Origin: Chitinophaga pinensis
GTDB taxonomy: Bacteria > Bacteroidota > Bacteroidia > M30B66
DNA length: 20,886 nucleotides
Assembly: GCA_943333015.1 (NCBI GenBank)
Contig: CALQRR010000001.1
Coordinates: forward strand, 1 to 20,886
Direction of reading: 5' to 3'
Positions 13,669 through 20,886 of the stretch are shown here, one piece after another (positions within the stretch are counted from its first letter, which is position 1; the number at the start of each line of letters is the position of its first letter). The notes below the pieces were generated by a model that saw only the letters and a program-made list of their open reading frames with translations, had not been told where the DNA came from and ran no database searches. Made by a program: the position numbers and the translations under genes.

Positions 13669-14619
13669 TCATTCCAAGCGCAAATTTCCATGATTTCGGA
13701 GTCCTTTTAGGTATTCCTGAGCGTGCATCCGCCTCTTTCCAGCCTGTTGAAGCTCGATTATTTCCAGCCAGGCATCCAAACAACGCACATATATATGTCC
13801 ATCATCACTGAATTGAAGTGTCCCCGGAAGTGTATTTTCTTTGGTGAATGCTGTTTGTTGGGTCCTGAAAAGTTTCATGTGTTGGCTTTCCGTTCCATGG
13901 ACAAGTGAACAATGTGCACCCGGAAACGGACTTAAGCCCCGAATATGGTTGTGGACGTGTGACGCTGATTGGTTAAACCGGATCTGACAAAACGCAGCTG
14001 TTAATTTGGGCGCTTCCCTGATTTGATCCAACGGGAAACTTTCCTGAGGCTTGAGCGCCATTGTTCCCAAGTGGATTTGTTTTAATGTATCGGTCATCAG
14101 CGCTGCACCGGCCAGCATCATCTTATCGTGCAGCTCTCCGGCTGTTTCATCCGGTCCGATTGCAAGCTTCCGTTGCAGGGCAATGGCTCCTTGGTCAATG
14201 GCATGCACTAGTTTAAATGTACTCAGGCCCGTTTCTTTTTCTCCATTGATAATCGCATGGTTGATGGGGGCAGCTCCTCTGTAATTAGGCAACAGCGATG
14301 CATGTAGATTCCAAGTTCCCAGCGAAGGCATATTCCAAACCAGTTCTGGAAGCATCCGAAAAGCCACCACCACCTGAATATCGGCTCGGAATTTCTGAAG
14401 TTCTTCGAGAAATTGCGGATCACGTAGCTTCTCCGGCTGTAAAACCGGGATGTTGAGGTTAACCGCACAATTTTTCACCGGTGAAGAACGGAGTTGTAAT
14501 CCTCTTCCGGCGGGTCGATCAGGAGCGGTAACCACTGCAACAACATCAAAGCCGGCAGCACAGATGGCTTCCAAGGTCGGAACAGCAAAATCGGGTGTTC
14601 CTAAAAATACAATACGCAT
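13669..14619 (-). CDS. fmt: Methionyl-tRNA formyltransferase
   Basis: Transfers a formyl group from 10-formyl-tetrahydrofolate to initiator methionyl-tRNA. It has 316 residues (E. coli 315). The formyltransferase domain begins MRIVFLGTPDFAVPTL, has the APDRPAGRG loop (33-40), and the catalytic set N104, H106 (NLHASLLPNYRGAAPIN) and D142. The C-terminal tRNA-binding domain follows from about 210 (NHIRGLSPFPGA). It starts 1 nt after the stop of the upstream membrane-protein gene, so the two are probably one operon. No obvious intrinsic terminator follows. Confidence 0.97.
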   Translation of the reverse strand: MRIVFLGTPDFAVPTLEAICAAGFDVVAVVTAPDRPAGRGLQLRSSPVKNCAVNLNIPVLQPEKLRDPQFLEELQKFRADIQVVVAFRMLPELVWNMPSLGTWNLHASLLPNYRGAAPINHAIINGEKETGLSTFKLVHAIDQGAIALQRKLAIGPDETAGELHDKMMLAGAALMTDTLKQIHLGTMALKPQESFPLDQIREAPKLTAAFCQIRFNQSASHVHNHIRGLSPFPGAHCSLVHGTESQHMKLFRTQQTAFTKENTLPGTLQFSDDGHIYVRCLDAWLEIIELQQAGKRRMHAQEYLKGLRNHGNLRLE

Positions 14620-14620
14620 G

Positions 14621-15649
14621 TTATTTCTGATTGACTTTGGTGAGCTGTCTGCCGGTAAGCATTCCTTTTATTTCCTGCCCGATGCCCATCATGCTTCGGT
14701 AGTTGAGCGGAAATTCCAGCAAGACATGCAGGAAACTGATGAGGAAAAGCCATTTGAGCCCTACCATATAATCATATGCATATAAGGCCACGGAGGCAAT
14801 CCACACGGCAATGACTATATATAATGTCTTGCGCGGAACTTTATGCCACTGGATGACGGATGTTTTTGAAAACCAGTTTAGGTAATGATAGGTGTATGCA
14901 AAGGCAATGAAACGCATCACCATAAATCCCGATTGTGTTCCAAAGATCACGCGGGCATTTTCTCCGACGGTTTGGGCATTAAATTCTTGCAGGTTTTCCA
15001 ATCCCAATGTATTGATGAGTTGTCGATTCAGTTCGATGAATCCGACAAAGCTTTTTTGAATGTATTGAATGGGAACGAGGGATGAATAACCAACCGGAAT
15101 AAGAAAGAAGCTGGCGGTACATGCCGCAAAAACGGCCAAAGACAAAACGCCAAGCAGGCTTTTGTTTTTCAAAGCACCCAAGAGGATGAACAATCCGGTA
15201 AATAAAAATACATGGATGATGGTGGGAAGGTAGACGGCAAAGAAGACCTCGAAGAATGTGTATTTGTTGAACAGAAGTGCAGAAAAGAGTATCAGGATTC
15301 CACTGATTACTTTTAGGGTATTGTCCTTGATAAAGATCATTACCAAAGCCATTAAGAAAGCGAGGTAAACCAAGCCTGTTGCAATCCCTTCAAGTGATTC
15401 GGCAATGCCGAGATAGCCTAATGTGATGAGAACACTTAGAACTCCTAGGAAGAGGTAGTCGTATTTGCCGGTGGTGAAATATCCTTTTTTATGCAACCAA
15501 CCGATCTCGGTGAGATAATGCAGTGGCCCAAGCACGGCATACGAGAAAAGGAAGAGTTCAAATGGAAGTAGGAATGCAAGCACGCAGGAAAAGAGCATCA
15601 ACCCTATGTTTGCAGCATCAATTTTTTCGACTGAGGAGAATGTGGCCAT
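14621..15649 (-). CDS. Polytopic membrane protein of unknown function with histidines in its helices
   Basis: A 342-residue integral membrane protein with about nine hydrophobic segments. Histidines and an acidic residue recur in or next to the helices: H44 and E48 in LGPLHYLTE, H53, H146, H255 in YTYHYLNWF, H269 and H308 in SFLHVLLEFP. This pattern is reminiscent of metal- or heme-binding membrane enzymes, but I do not recognise the family with confidence; it looks like hypothetical proteins found in Bacteroidota. GTG at 15652 is an alternative start; ATG 15649 is preferred. It is probably transcribed from its own TTTC-N19-TAACTTCG promoter and is followed after 1 nt by fmt. Confidence 0.85.
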   Translation of the reverse strand: MATFSSVEKIDAANIGLMLFSCVLAFLLPFELFLFSYAVLGPLHYLTEIGWLHKKGYFTTGKYDYLFLGVLSVLITLGYLGIAESLEGIATGLVYLAFLMALVMIFIKDNTLKVISGILILFSALLFNKYTFFEVFFAVYLPTIIHVFLFTGLFILLGALKNKSLLGVLSLAVFAACTASFFLIPVGYSSLVPIQYIQKSFVGFIELNRQLINTLGLENLQEFNAQTVGENARVIFGTQSGFMVMRFIAFAYTYHYLNWFSKTSVIQWHKVPRKTLYIVIAVWIASVALYAYDYMVGLKWLFLISFLHVLLEFPLNYRSMMGIGQEIKGMLTGRQLTKVNQK

Positions 15650-15656
15650 CACCGGA

Positions 15657-15687
15657 CGAAGTTAGCAGAATCGGGACATTTCCGAAA
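15657..15687 (-). promoter_or_regulatory. Promoter of the membrane protein-fmt operon
   Basis: Minus strand TTTC (15687-15684), 19 nt, TAACTTCG (15664-15657; 7 of 8 match). The ATG at 15649 lies 7 nt from the -7 box, so the leader is only a few nucleotides. Confidence 0.45.
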
Positions 15688-15697
15688 ACACGGCGTA

Positions 15698-15737
15698 TTA
15701 TAAAATCGAAAATCCCGGTTAGCAAAGCCACCGGGAT
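15698..15737 (-). terminator. gap terminator
   Basis: Minus strand stem ATCCCGGT/ACCGGGAT (arms 15737-15730 and 15719-15712), 10-nt loop, then TTTCGATTTTATAA. Intrinsic terminator about 30 nt after the gap stop. Confidence 0.85.
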
Positions 15738-15767
15738 CTCCGTTTCCCAAAATCAAATTAACCTATA

Positions 15768-16823
<1,056 letters not shown>

Positions 16824-16841
16824 TTAATTCTAATTGAGTGT

Positions 16842-16873
16842 CAAAAATACACTTTGCTTGATTGGGATGCAAA
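16842..16873 (-). promoter_or_regulatory. Consensus promoter of gap
   Basis: Minus strand TTTG (16873-16870), 20 nt, TATTTTTG (16849-16842), matching both Bacteroidota boxes fully. Transcription would begin near 16837, leaving a leader of about 25 nt. Confidence 0.75.
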
Positions 16874-16889
16874 TCTTTCTTTCGGATTC

Positions 16890-16910
16890 CTGTTAAAATT
16901 TTATTAACAG
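16890..16910. promoter_or_regulatory. Operator-like palindrome upstream of gap
   Basis: CTGTTAA-N7-TTAACAG, a perfect dyad with 7-bp arms, centred about 63 bp upstream of the predicted gap start site and just upstream of the -33 box. It has no T-tract to suggest a terminator for lipA. A regulator site is inferred. Confidence 0.5.
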
Positions 16911-16940
16911 CTTGAAGCGATGTCGATTATAAGCTTGTCT

Positions 16941-16956
16941 TGAACGGAATCGTTCA
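16941..16956 (-). terminator. Small hairpin just after lipA
   Basis: TGAACG-GAAT-CGTTCA forms a perfect 6-bp stem with a tetraloop, 2 nt past the lipA stop. No T-tract follows on the minus strand, so it may be a processing or stability element rather than an intrinsic terminator. Confidence 0.35.
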
Positions 16957-16958
16957 GA

Positions 16959-17840
16959 TTAGAATAAATGCTTTTCAGCATGGTAGGAAGAACGCACCAA
17001 GGGCCCGCTTTCTACATATCGGAAACCTTTACTTAACGCATAGACTTTGTACTCTGCGAATTTTTCCGGGGTGATAAATTCCATCACCGGCAAATGCTTG
17101 GGTGTGGGCTGAAGGTATTGTCCGAGCGTGAGGATGTCGACTTTATTGGCCGCCAGTTCATCAATCGTTTCCCTAACTTCTTCTTCTGTTTCTCCCAGTC
17201 CAAGCATTACGCCTGATTTGGTTTTACATCCGCCTTCTTTCAAGCGGCGAAGGACTTCCAGACTTCGGTCGAACTGTGCCTGGATTCTCACCTGACGCGT
17301 CAATCGGCGCACCGTTTCGAGATTGTGCGAAACGATTTCTGGGCAAATATCTATTATACGTTGCAGGTTGTCCCATTTACCCATAAAGTCGGGAATGAGT
17401 GTTTCGAGCGTTGTGCCCGGACTGGCATCACGAATGGCTTGGATGGTTTCCACCCAAATGATCGAACCACCATCTTTGAGATCATCGCGGTCGACGGAAG
17501 TGACCACCGCATGTTTCACGCCCATGAGTTTCACCGAATTGGCCACCCGGGCAGGTTCCTGCCAGTCGACAGCACTGGGCATTCCGGTTGCAACGGCGCA
17601 AAATCCACAAGAGCGCGTGCACACATTTCCCAGAATCATGAACGTAGCTGTTCCGGCGCCCCAGCATTCGCCCATGTTTGGGCAATTGCCGCTTTCGCAG
17701 ATGGTGTGAAGTTTATGCTCATCTACTAGTTTTCGCACCTGTGCATATTCGGGTCCTGTCGGCAATTTAACGCGCAGCCACTCGGGTTTTTTCTTCCGTG
17801 TAATGATCGGTTCTGCGTCTGTTAGTTTCGTTTTGCTCAT
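16959..17840 (-). CDS. lipA: Lipoyl synthase
   Basis: Radical-SAM enzyme that inserts two sulfurs into protein-bound octanoyl groups to form lipoate. It has 293 residues. The auxiliary cluster motif C-X4-C-X5-C is C48, C53, C59; the radical-SAM motif C-X3-C-X2-C is C74, C78, C81; the conserved RSSY that ligates the auxiliary cluster is at 283-286. The frame extends 4 codons upstream (17852), but ATG 17840 follows the stop of the preceding gene by 2 nt, and its MSK N-terminus is normal. It is the second gene of a two-gene operon with the secreted protein. No lipB is in the window. Confidence 0.97.
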   Translation of the reverse strand: MSKTKLTDAEPIITRKKKPEWLRVKLPTGPEYAQVRKLVDEHKLHTICESGNCPNMGECWGAGTATFMILGNVCTRSCGFCAVATGMPSAVDWQEPARVANSVKLMGVKHAVVTSVDRDDLKDGGSIIWVETIQAIRDASPGTTLETLIPDFMGKWDNLQRIIDICPEIVSHNLETVRRLTRQVRIQAQFDRSLEVLRRLKEGGCKTKSGVMLGLGETEEEVRETIDELAANKVDILTLGQYLQPTPKHLPVMEFITPEKFAEYKVYALSKGFRYVESGPLVRSSYHAEKHLF

Positions 17841-17842
17841 GA

Positions 17843-18634
17843 TTAATTCCATTGATTTCCAATCAACACCCGGATGAAAAATGTAAAAAAGAAGTTGCTG
17901 TTTTTAGTGAGTGCCATAATGGGCACCGGTTTCGCAAATGCATCCACCGTTACGCCTGTTTCAACCATCCGGAGCCTTTCTTGTTCACGTCCGAATTCAA
18001 AATTGAATAAAAAACTCCCATACACTCCTGGATAGATCCTCGATTGACCAAAGCCTTTGAAATAGGATGCCCTTCCGGAGATGTTATCGGGATAATGTAC
18101 ATCGGGATTGTATCGCTCCACCTGTTCGGATACGCCTTTCAAATCGTCAAACGAATATACAGTAAGGTACACGGGCTTTGCCAATCCCCAAGAAGCGCCG
18201 CCGTAAAGTCCCCAGGAAAGTTCAACGCCGCCTTTATCGCCCCGTGCATTGATCGTTTTTTGCTTGCCGATGCCGGTGCGGAGGATCAGGAGGGAATTGA
18301 GTTTCCCGTAAATGAATCCGCCGTTGTTGTCGCTGTAGGGGTTTACCGTTTTAACTTCTTTGGGATGACGCATAGTGAGCAACGCAAAATCGCCCAGTAA
18401 ATAACTGTAGCCGGTCAAGTGTTTGCCCCGGCGATAATTGATTCCAATGCCGCTGCTGTGAATCATCATTCCAGCATGTTTTACCTTGCTGTAAAGAATA
18501 CCGGTTTCTTCTACACCGGCAACGACTTGCGCCTGAAGCGGATTACTTGCCGATTGCCCCAAAACCAGCAGGGCAATCAGGATTCCTGACCAGAACCACT
18601 GCAAGCGATGAGAAAATCGGTATGTTTGAAGCAT
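17843..18634 (-). CDS. Secreted, probably outer-membrane beta-barrel protein of unknown function
   Basis: A 263-residue protein with an N-terminal signal peptide (about 1-36, hydrophobic core [12 protein letters not shown], end LQA). The mature part has no long hydrophobic helix and alternates polar and aromatic residues in strand-like runs (for example [40 protein letters not shown]), ending near [15 protein letters not shown], as in barrel proteins. I do not recognise the family. It has a perfect -7 box 5 nt before its ATG and is followed by lipA after 2 nt, so it leads the lipA operon. Whether the pairing is functional or only positional is unclear. Confidence 0.85.
   Translation of the reverse strand: MLQTYRFSHRLQWFWSGILIALLVLGQSASNPLQAQVVAGVEETGILYSKVKHAGMMIHSSGIGINYRRGKHLTGYSYLLGDFALLTMRHPKEVKTVNPYSDNNGGFIYGKLNSLLILRTGIGKQKTINARGDKGGVELSWGLYGGASWGLAKPVYLTVYSFDDLKGVSEQVERYNPDVHYPDNISGRASYFKGFGQSRIYPGVYGSFLFNFEFGREQERLRMVETGVTVDAFAKPVPIMALTKNSNFFFTFFIRVLIGNQWN
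18621..18628 (+). promoter_or_regulatory. Possible -7 box of the OsmC-family gene
   Basis: TATGTTTG, a perfect TAnnTTTG match, 49 nt before the ATG at 18678 and inside the first codons of the divergent gene. No clear -33 box. It would overlap the opposing promoter at 18640-18647. Confidence 0.35.
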
Positions 18635-18639
18635 CCGGA

Positions 18640-18647
18640 CAAAGATA
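18640..18647 (-). promoter_or_regulatory. -7 box of the secreted protein-lipA operon
   Basis: Minus strand TATCTTTG, a perfect match, 5 nt from the ATG at 18634. Near-leaderless transcript expected. No well-spaced -33 box. Confidence 0.55.
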
Positions 18648-18677
18648 CAACAGATTCATTCCAACACTTAACCTACT

Positions 18678-19082
18678 ATGCCAACCATTCGTTCCCGTTA
18701 TCTGGGAGATTTACGTACAGAACAAACGCATGTGGCATCGGGCGCTGTGATTATTACGGATGCGCCTATTGATAATCAGGGAAAAGGGGAGGCGTTTTCT
18801 CCAACCGATTCAGTGTGTTCAGCTTTAGCGGCCTGTATGTTTACGTTGATGGGCATTGCCGCGCAAACACACGCGATTCCGTTTGCCGGTATTGAAGCGG
18901 AGGTGGATAAATTCATGTCGGCCTCTCCCCGGAAAATCCAGAAAATAGCCATCCGTATTTATGGATTTGATCCTGCGCTGACGGAACATCAGCAGAAAAT
19001 TCTTGAGCGGGCTGCGAGAACCTGTCCGGTGAGCCTAAGTTTACATCCCGATGTGGAGCAAGATATTCGCTTCGAATTCTGA
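18678..19082 (+). CDS. OsmC/Ohr-family protein
   Basis: A 134-residue cytoplasmic protein of the OsmC superfamily, thiol-dependent hydroperoxide reductases and their relatives. The two catalytic-type cysteines are C53 in LAACMFTLM and C116 in TCPVSLSL; E38 precedes AFSPTD, the usual loop. The length fits a small OsmC-like protein. Substrate preference (organic hydroperoxide or other) cannot be told. It stands alone, divergent from the lipA operon, and its stop is 3 nt from that of convergent ytxJ, itself a thiol-redox gene. Confidence 0.92.
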   Translation: MPTIRSRYLGDLRTEQTHVASGAVIITDAPIDNQGKGEAFSPTDSVCSALAACMFTLMGIAAQTHAIPFAGIEAEVDKFMSASPRKIQKIAIRIYGFDPALTEHQQKILERAARTCPVSLSLHPDVEQDIRFEF

Positions 19083-19085
19083 AAT

Positions 19086-19427
19086 CTAGACTTCGTTAAT
19101 CAACTCCATGGTAATAGACGTATGCGATGCATGCGCACGGACTTCGTTATTCCGGATCAGCAAAAGTTGAGGTGACTCGTGCTGAATGCCATACCGTTGC
19201 GCTATTTCATTGCTTAGTTTTCTAAACGCAATGAGATCGAGGTAATACACGGGGATGTTCTTATCACCTGGATTCCAACTCCGCTCCAACCGGTTTTTCG
19301 CCATAGAACTGATGGAACACCGCGTGCTGTGCTTGAAAATAGCAACACAGTCAACATCCGATGAGCCAGACAATATTCCGATCTCATCGAGCTGTTGCTC
19401 CGTTTCTAAGGGGAGCCATTGAATCAT
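19086..19427 (-). CDS. ytxJ: YtxJ-type bacillithiol-system redox protein
   Basis: A 113-residue thioredoxin-fold protein without signal peptide. It carries the YtxJ marks: FKHSTRC with C37 where the family usually has a CPIS motif (here CSIS), the segment VYYLDLIAFRKLSNEIAQRYGI (59-80), ESPQLLLIRN (84-93) and SHTSI near the end. The family is associated with bacillithiol metabolism and is thought to act as a monothiol bacilliredoxin. An additional C27 is present. The frame is open to ATG 19472, but the first 15 codons overlap a small lipoprotein gene whose stop is 4 nt before ATG 19427; that start gives the normal length. It is the last gene of a three-gene minus-strand set. Confidence 0.88.
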   Translation of the reverse strand: MIQWLPLETEQQLDEIGILSGSSDVDCVAIFKHSTRCSISSMAKNRLERSWNPGDKNIPVYYLDLIAFRKLSNEIAQRYGIQHESPQLLLIRNNEVRAHASHTSITMELINEV

Positions 19428-19431
19428 ATAA

Positions 19432-19566
19432 CTAAGCTGTTTTTGAAGCAGGCTGCTCTGTCTGCTTTCCATAAGCAGGGCAATCCACTTTTTTAGCTTT
19501 GCAAGAAATCATTAAGGTTGCACTGAGTACCAATACAACAAGGAAAGCAGCTTTAGGTCGGTTCAT
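19432..19566 (-). CDS. Small lipoprotein with VDCPAYGK motif (copy adjacent to ytxJ)
   Basis: A 44-residue protein. It starts MNRPKAAFLVVLVLS, a basic start and hydrophobic core, then LMISC with a probable lipidation cysteine at C21, then KAKKVDCPAYGKQTEQPAS to the end. A second cysteine (C28) follows 7 residues later. It shares the motif VDCPAYGK with the gene 39 nt upstream, and the stop (TAG) is 4 nt from the ytxJ start, so it is very likely co-transcribed and perhaps translationally coupled. The lipobox is loose, as is common in Bacteroidota. Too short for usual gene calls. Function unknown; the coding call rests on signal peptide, paralogy and spacing. Confidence 0.75.
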   Translation of the reverse strand: MNRPKAAFLVVLVLSATLMISCKAKKVDCPAYGKQTEQPASKTA

Positions 19567-19605
19567 CTCTCTTTTATTCCGGGTAAAAATAAGCAATAAA
19601 CCTTC

Positions 19606-19737
19606 TTAGCTCCGGACTTCTTTTCGCGGAGTGTCATTTTTACCATATGCGGGGCAGTCAACATGCGATTTGCAGGCAGAGGAAGCTAGTAACAGTGCGG
19701 TAAAGCAGAGTGCTAGGATTTTTTTTAAAGAGATCAT
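19606..19737 (-). CDS. Small lipoprotein with VDCPAYGK motif (second, upstream copy)
   Basis: A 43-residue protein starting MISLKKILALCF, with a lysine pair and hydrophobic core, then LASSAC with probable lipidation cysteine C22, then KSHVDCPAYGKNDTPRK to the stop. It shares an exact VDCPAYGK block with the neighbouring gene but the rest differs, so the two look like diverged tandem duplicates rather than a recent copy. It is the first gene of the set before ytxJ, with a possible promoter at 19775-19803. It is divergent from ung. Function unknown. Confidence 0.72.
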   Translation of the reverse strand: MISLKKILALCFTALLLASSACKSHVDCPAYGKNDTPRKEVRS

Positions 19738-19774
19738 GAGCAGTTTTTTTGTGGCCTTCTTTCGGGTGGAAAGC

Positions 19775-19803
19775 CAGATCTACTAACGGGAGTGGACGCG
19801 AAA
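19775..19803 (-). promoter_or_regulatory. Possible promoter of the mini-lipoprotein/ytxJ set
   Basis: Minus strand TTTC (19803-19800), 17 nt, TAGATCTG (19782-19775; 7 of 8 match), 37 nt before the ATG at 19737. Weak. Confidence 0.3.
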
Positions 19804-19838
19804 GGTTACCTTCAGAAACGCAGCAGCAGCCGAATCCG

Positions 19839-19846
19839 TATGTTTG
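19839..19846 (+). promoter_or_regulatory. -7 box of ung
   Basis: TATGTTTG, a perfect TAnnTTTG match. The predicted start site near 19851 lies beyond the ATG at 19848 and before the ATG at 19863, which decides the ung start. No clear -33 box. Confidence 0.5.
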
Positions 19847-19862
19847 CATGAAAGTTCATACC

Positions 19863-20552
19863 ATGGAAAGCACGGTGGTTCAACCACGCATTGAAGAAAG
19901 CTGGAAAAAGGCGCTGGGAGATGAATTTCAGAAGCCGTATTTCGCAGCTTTGAAAGAATTTCTCGTCAAGGAACAAGCCGAACAGACCGTTTATCCTCCG
20001 GGTGGGAAAATATTTGCAGCATTCAACCACACGCCCTTCGATAAAGTCAAGGTCGTGCTTATCGGTCAAGATCCTTATCATGGACCGGGACAGGCCAATG
20101 GCTTGTGCTTTTCTGTTTCTCCGGGAGTAAAATCACCGCCTTCGCTGGTCAATATTTTTAAAGAAGTCCGCTCAGATGTACAAGCAGAAGTGGGAAACAC
20201 CAGTGGCGATCTCACTCGCTGGGCCGATCAGGGCGTTTTACTGATCAACGCAACGCTTACCGTTCGAGCCTCATCTCCAGCTTCACACCAAGGAAAAGGC
20301 TGGGAACAATTTACCGATCAGGTGATTCGTTTGCTTTCTGAAAAACGCTCCGGACTCGTATTTCTGCTTTGGGGCCGACCGGCGCAACTCAAAGAAAAAC
20401 TCATCGATACGTCCAAACATTTTGTCCTCAAATCGGTACATCCATCGCCCTTGTCGGCGTACAACGGTTTTTTTGGATGCAAACATTTCAGCCATACCAA
20501 TAAGATTTTGCTTGATCAGGGCTTGACACCGATCGACTGGAACCTGCCCTGA
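19863..20552 (+). CDS. ung: Uracil-DNA glycosylase, family 1
   Basis: Removes uracil from DNA at the first step of base-excision repair. It has 229 residues, same as E. coli Ung. The water-activating motif is [13 protein letters not shown] with D70 and Y72; the uracil-binding region has F83 and N129; the minor-groove loop is [21 protein letters not shown] with H193. The frame is open to 19749 and ATG 19848 would add five residues, but a -7 box at 19839-19846 makes ATG 19863 ([10 protein letters not shown]) the likely start. The next gene begins 2 nt after its stop, so the two are probably co-transcribed. Confidence 0.97.
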   Translation: MESTVVQPRIEESWKKALGDEFQKPYFAALKEFLVKEQAEQTVYPPGGKIFAAFNHTPFDKVKVVLIGQDPYHGPGQANGLCFSVSPGVKSPPSLVNIFKEVRSDVQAEVGNTSGDLTRWADQGVLLINATLTVRASSPASHQGKGWEQFTDQVIRLLSEKRSGLVFLLWGRPAQLKEKLIDTSKHFVLKSVHPSPLSAYNGFFGCKHFSHTNKILLDQGLTPIDWNLP

Positions 20553-20554
20553 CC

Positions 20555-20886
20555 ATGATTATTCGGTTTTTACTTCTGTGTATTTTGTCGATGCCGGTGC
20601 AGGCGCAGTCTTACCGGCTGCTGGTGGCTGCTATGCCCGGAACAAAAGCAATGAAGTCTTTACCGAAATCCAGTTTTTCCTCCAATGAACAGCGCCAAAA
20701 AGCCCTTTCCGATTATGTGCTTTCGTTGCAGGAAGATGGCTACTTAACCGCCGGAATCGACAGTAGTACTGCACGGGGCGATACGCTGCGGGCGTTTATT
20801 CATCTGGGAGCAATGTACACGTGGGCGCGGCTGTATTCCATCAATGTGGACGAGGCCGCCTTGAGCAGCAGTGGTTTCAGAGAACG
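20555..20886 (+). CDS. BamA/TamA-like outer-membrane protein, N-terminal part only
   Basis: An open frame from ATG 20555 to the right edge (110 codons, no stop). Residues 1-18 are a signal peptide (MIIRFLLLCILSMPVQAQS). Then comes a polar region with QRQKALSDYVLSLQEDGYLTAGIDS (about 52-76) and TLRAFIHLGAMYTWARLYSINVDEAAL, a pattern typical of the first POTRA-like domain of Omp85-family proteins (BamA/TamA) in Bacteroidota, where a helix is followed by GYLxAxIDS and a strand reading YxWAxL. The beta-barrel lies outside the window, so assignment is by N-terminal resemblance only. It is 2 nt downstream of ung. Confidence 0.65.
   Translation, partial: MIIRFLLLCILSMPVQAQSYRLLVAAMPGTKAMKSLPKSSFSSNEQRQKALSDYVLSLQEDGYLTAGIDSSTARGDTLRAFIHLGAMYTWARLYSINVDEAALSSSGFRE

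Noticed and set aside
14257..14289. Fmt has His121 where many homologues have Trp after RGAAPIN
   Set aside because: This position varies in the family (E. coli differs too), and the catalytic residues N104, H106 and D142 are intact.
19428..19472. Upstream start for ytxJ, 15 codons longer
   Set aside because: That stretch is the 3' end of the small lipoprotein in another frame, and the shorter form matches the family length.

Overview
The window reads as a chromosomal segment of a Bacteroidota bacterium, probably a free-living member outside Bacteroides; the sequence does not fix the order. The evidence is a two-component-propeller/Y_Y_Y hybrid sensor kinase, a YtxJ-type bacillithiol-linked redox protein, several proteins of Bacteroidota type, almost no Shine-Dalgarno sequences, and repeated promoter boxes of the Bacteroidota form TTG/TTTG - about 19 nt - TAnnTTTG. 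No insertion sequence, phage gene, CRISPR array, tRNA or rRNA was recognised. Gene packing is tight and base composition looks even, so this appears to be core genome rather than an island.

Layout. 1-4051 (minus): the N-terminus of an unidentified one-helix membrane protein, and a 1237-residue hybrid sensor kinase with 14 propeller repeats that ends at its receiver domain. 4221-6914 (plus): a small conserved-looking protein, a terminator, nth-bcp (coupled by ATGA), then recA behind a promoter region with a 9-bp inverted repeat, closed by a strong terminator. 7035-8619: a TPR lipoprotein converging on an unknown protein. 8715-10659 (plus): a rhomboid - GmhB-like phosphatase - class IV aminotransferase operon joined by two ATGA overlaps. 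10660-12051: YqgE (minus) and PdxH (plus), divergent. 12061-16811 (minus): an agmatinase/arginase-family enzyme, HU, Fmt, a polytopic membrane protein and GAPDH, with terminators and promoters between most of them. 16959-18634 (minus): lipoate synthase behind a secreted barrel-like protein. 18678-19082 (plus): an OsmC-family protein. 19086-19737 (minus): ytxJ preceded by two tandem lipoproteins of 43-44 residues, both below the usual ORF length cut-off. 19863-20886 (plus): ung and the start of a BamA/TamA-like outer-membrane protein.

How the genes fit together. The content is housekeeping: DNA repair and recombination (nth, recA, ung), peroxide and thiol homeostasis (bcp, OsmC-like, ytxJ), cofactors (pdxH, lipA), translation initiation (fmt), nucleoid structure (HU), glycolysis (gap) and envelope functions. 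The least explained parts are the twin mini-lipoproteins beside ytxJ, a kinase without a DNA-binding output domain, a histidine-bearing membrane protein upstream of fmt, and the regulatory DNA: an inverted repeat before recA, a palindrome before gap, 52-bp-spaced direct repeats before HU, near-leaderless starts, and terminators whose T-tracts contain the next promoter.

Several starts were moved inward from the longest open frame, because the extra N-terminal codons lie in terminator or promoter DNA or in an upstream gene.
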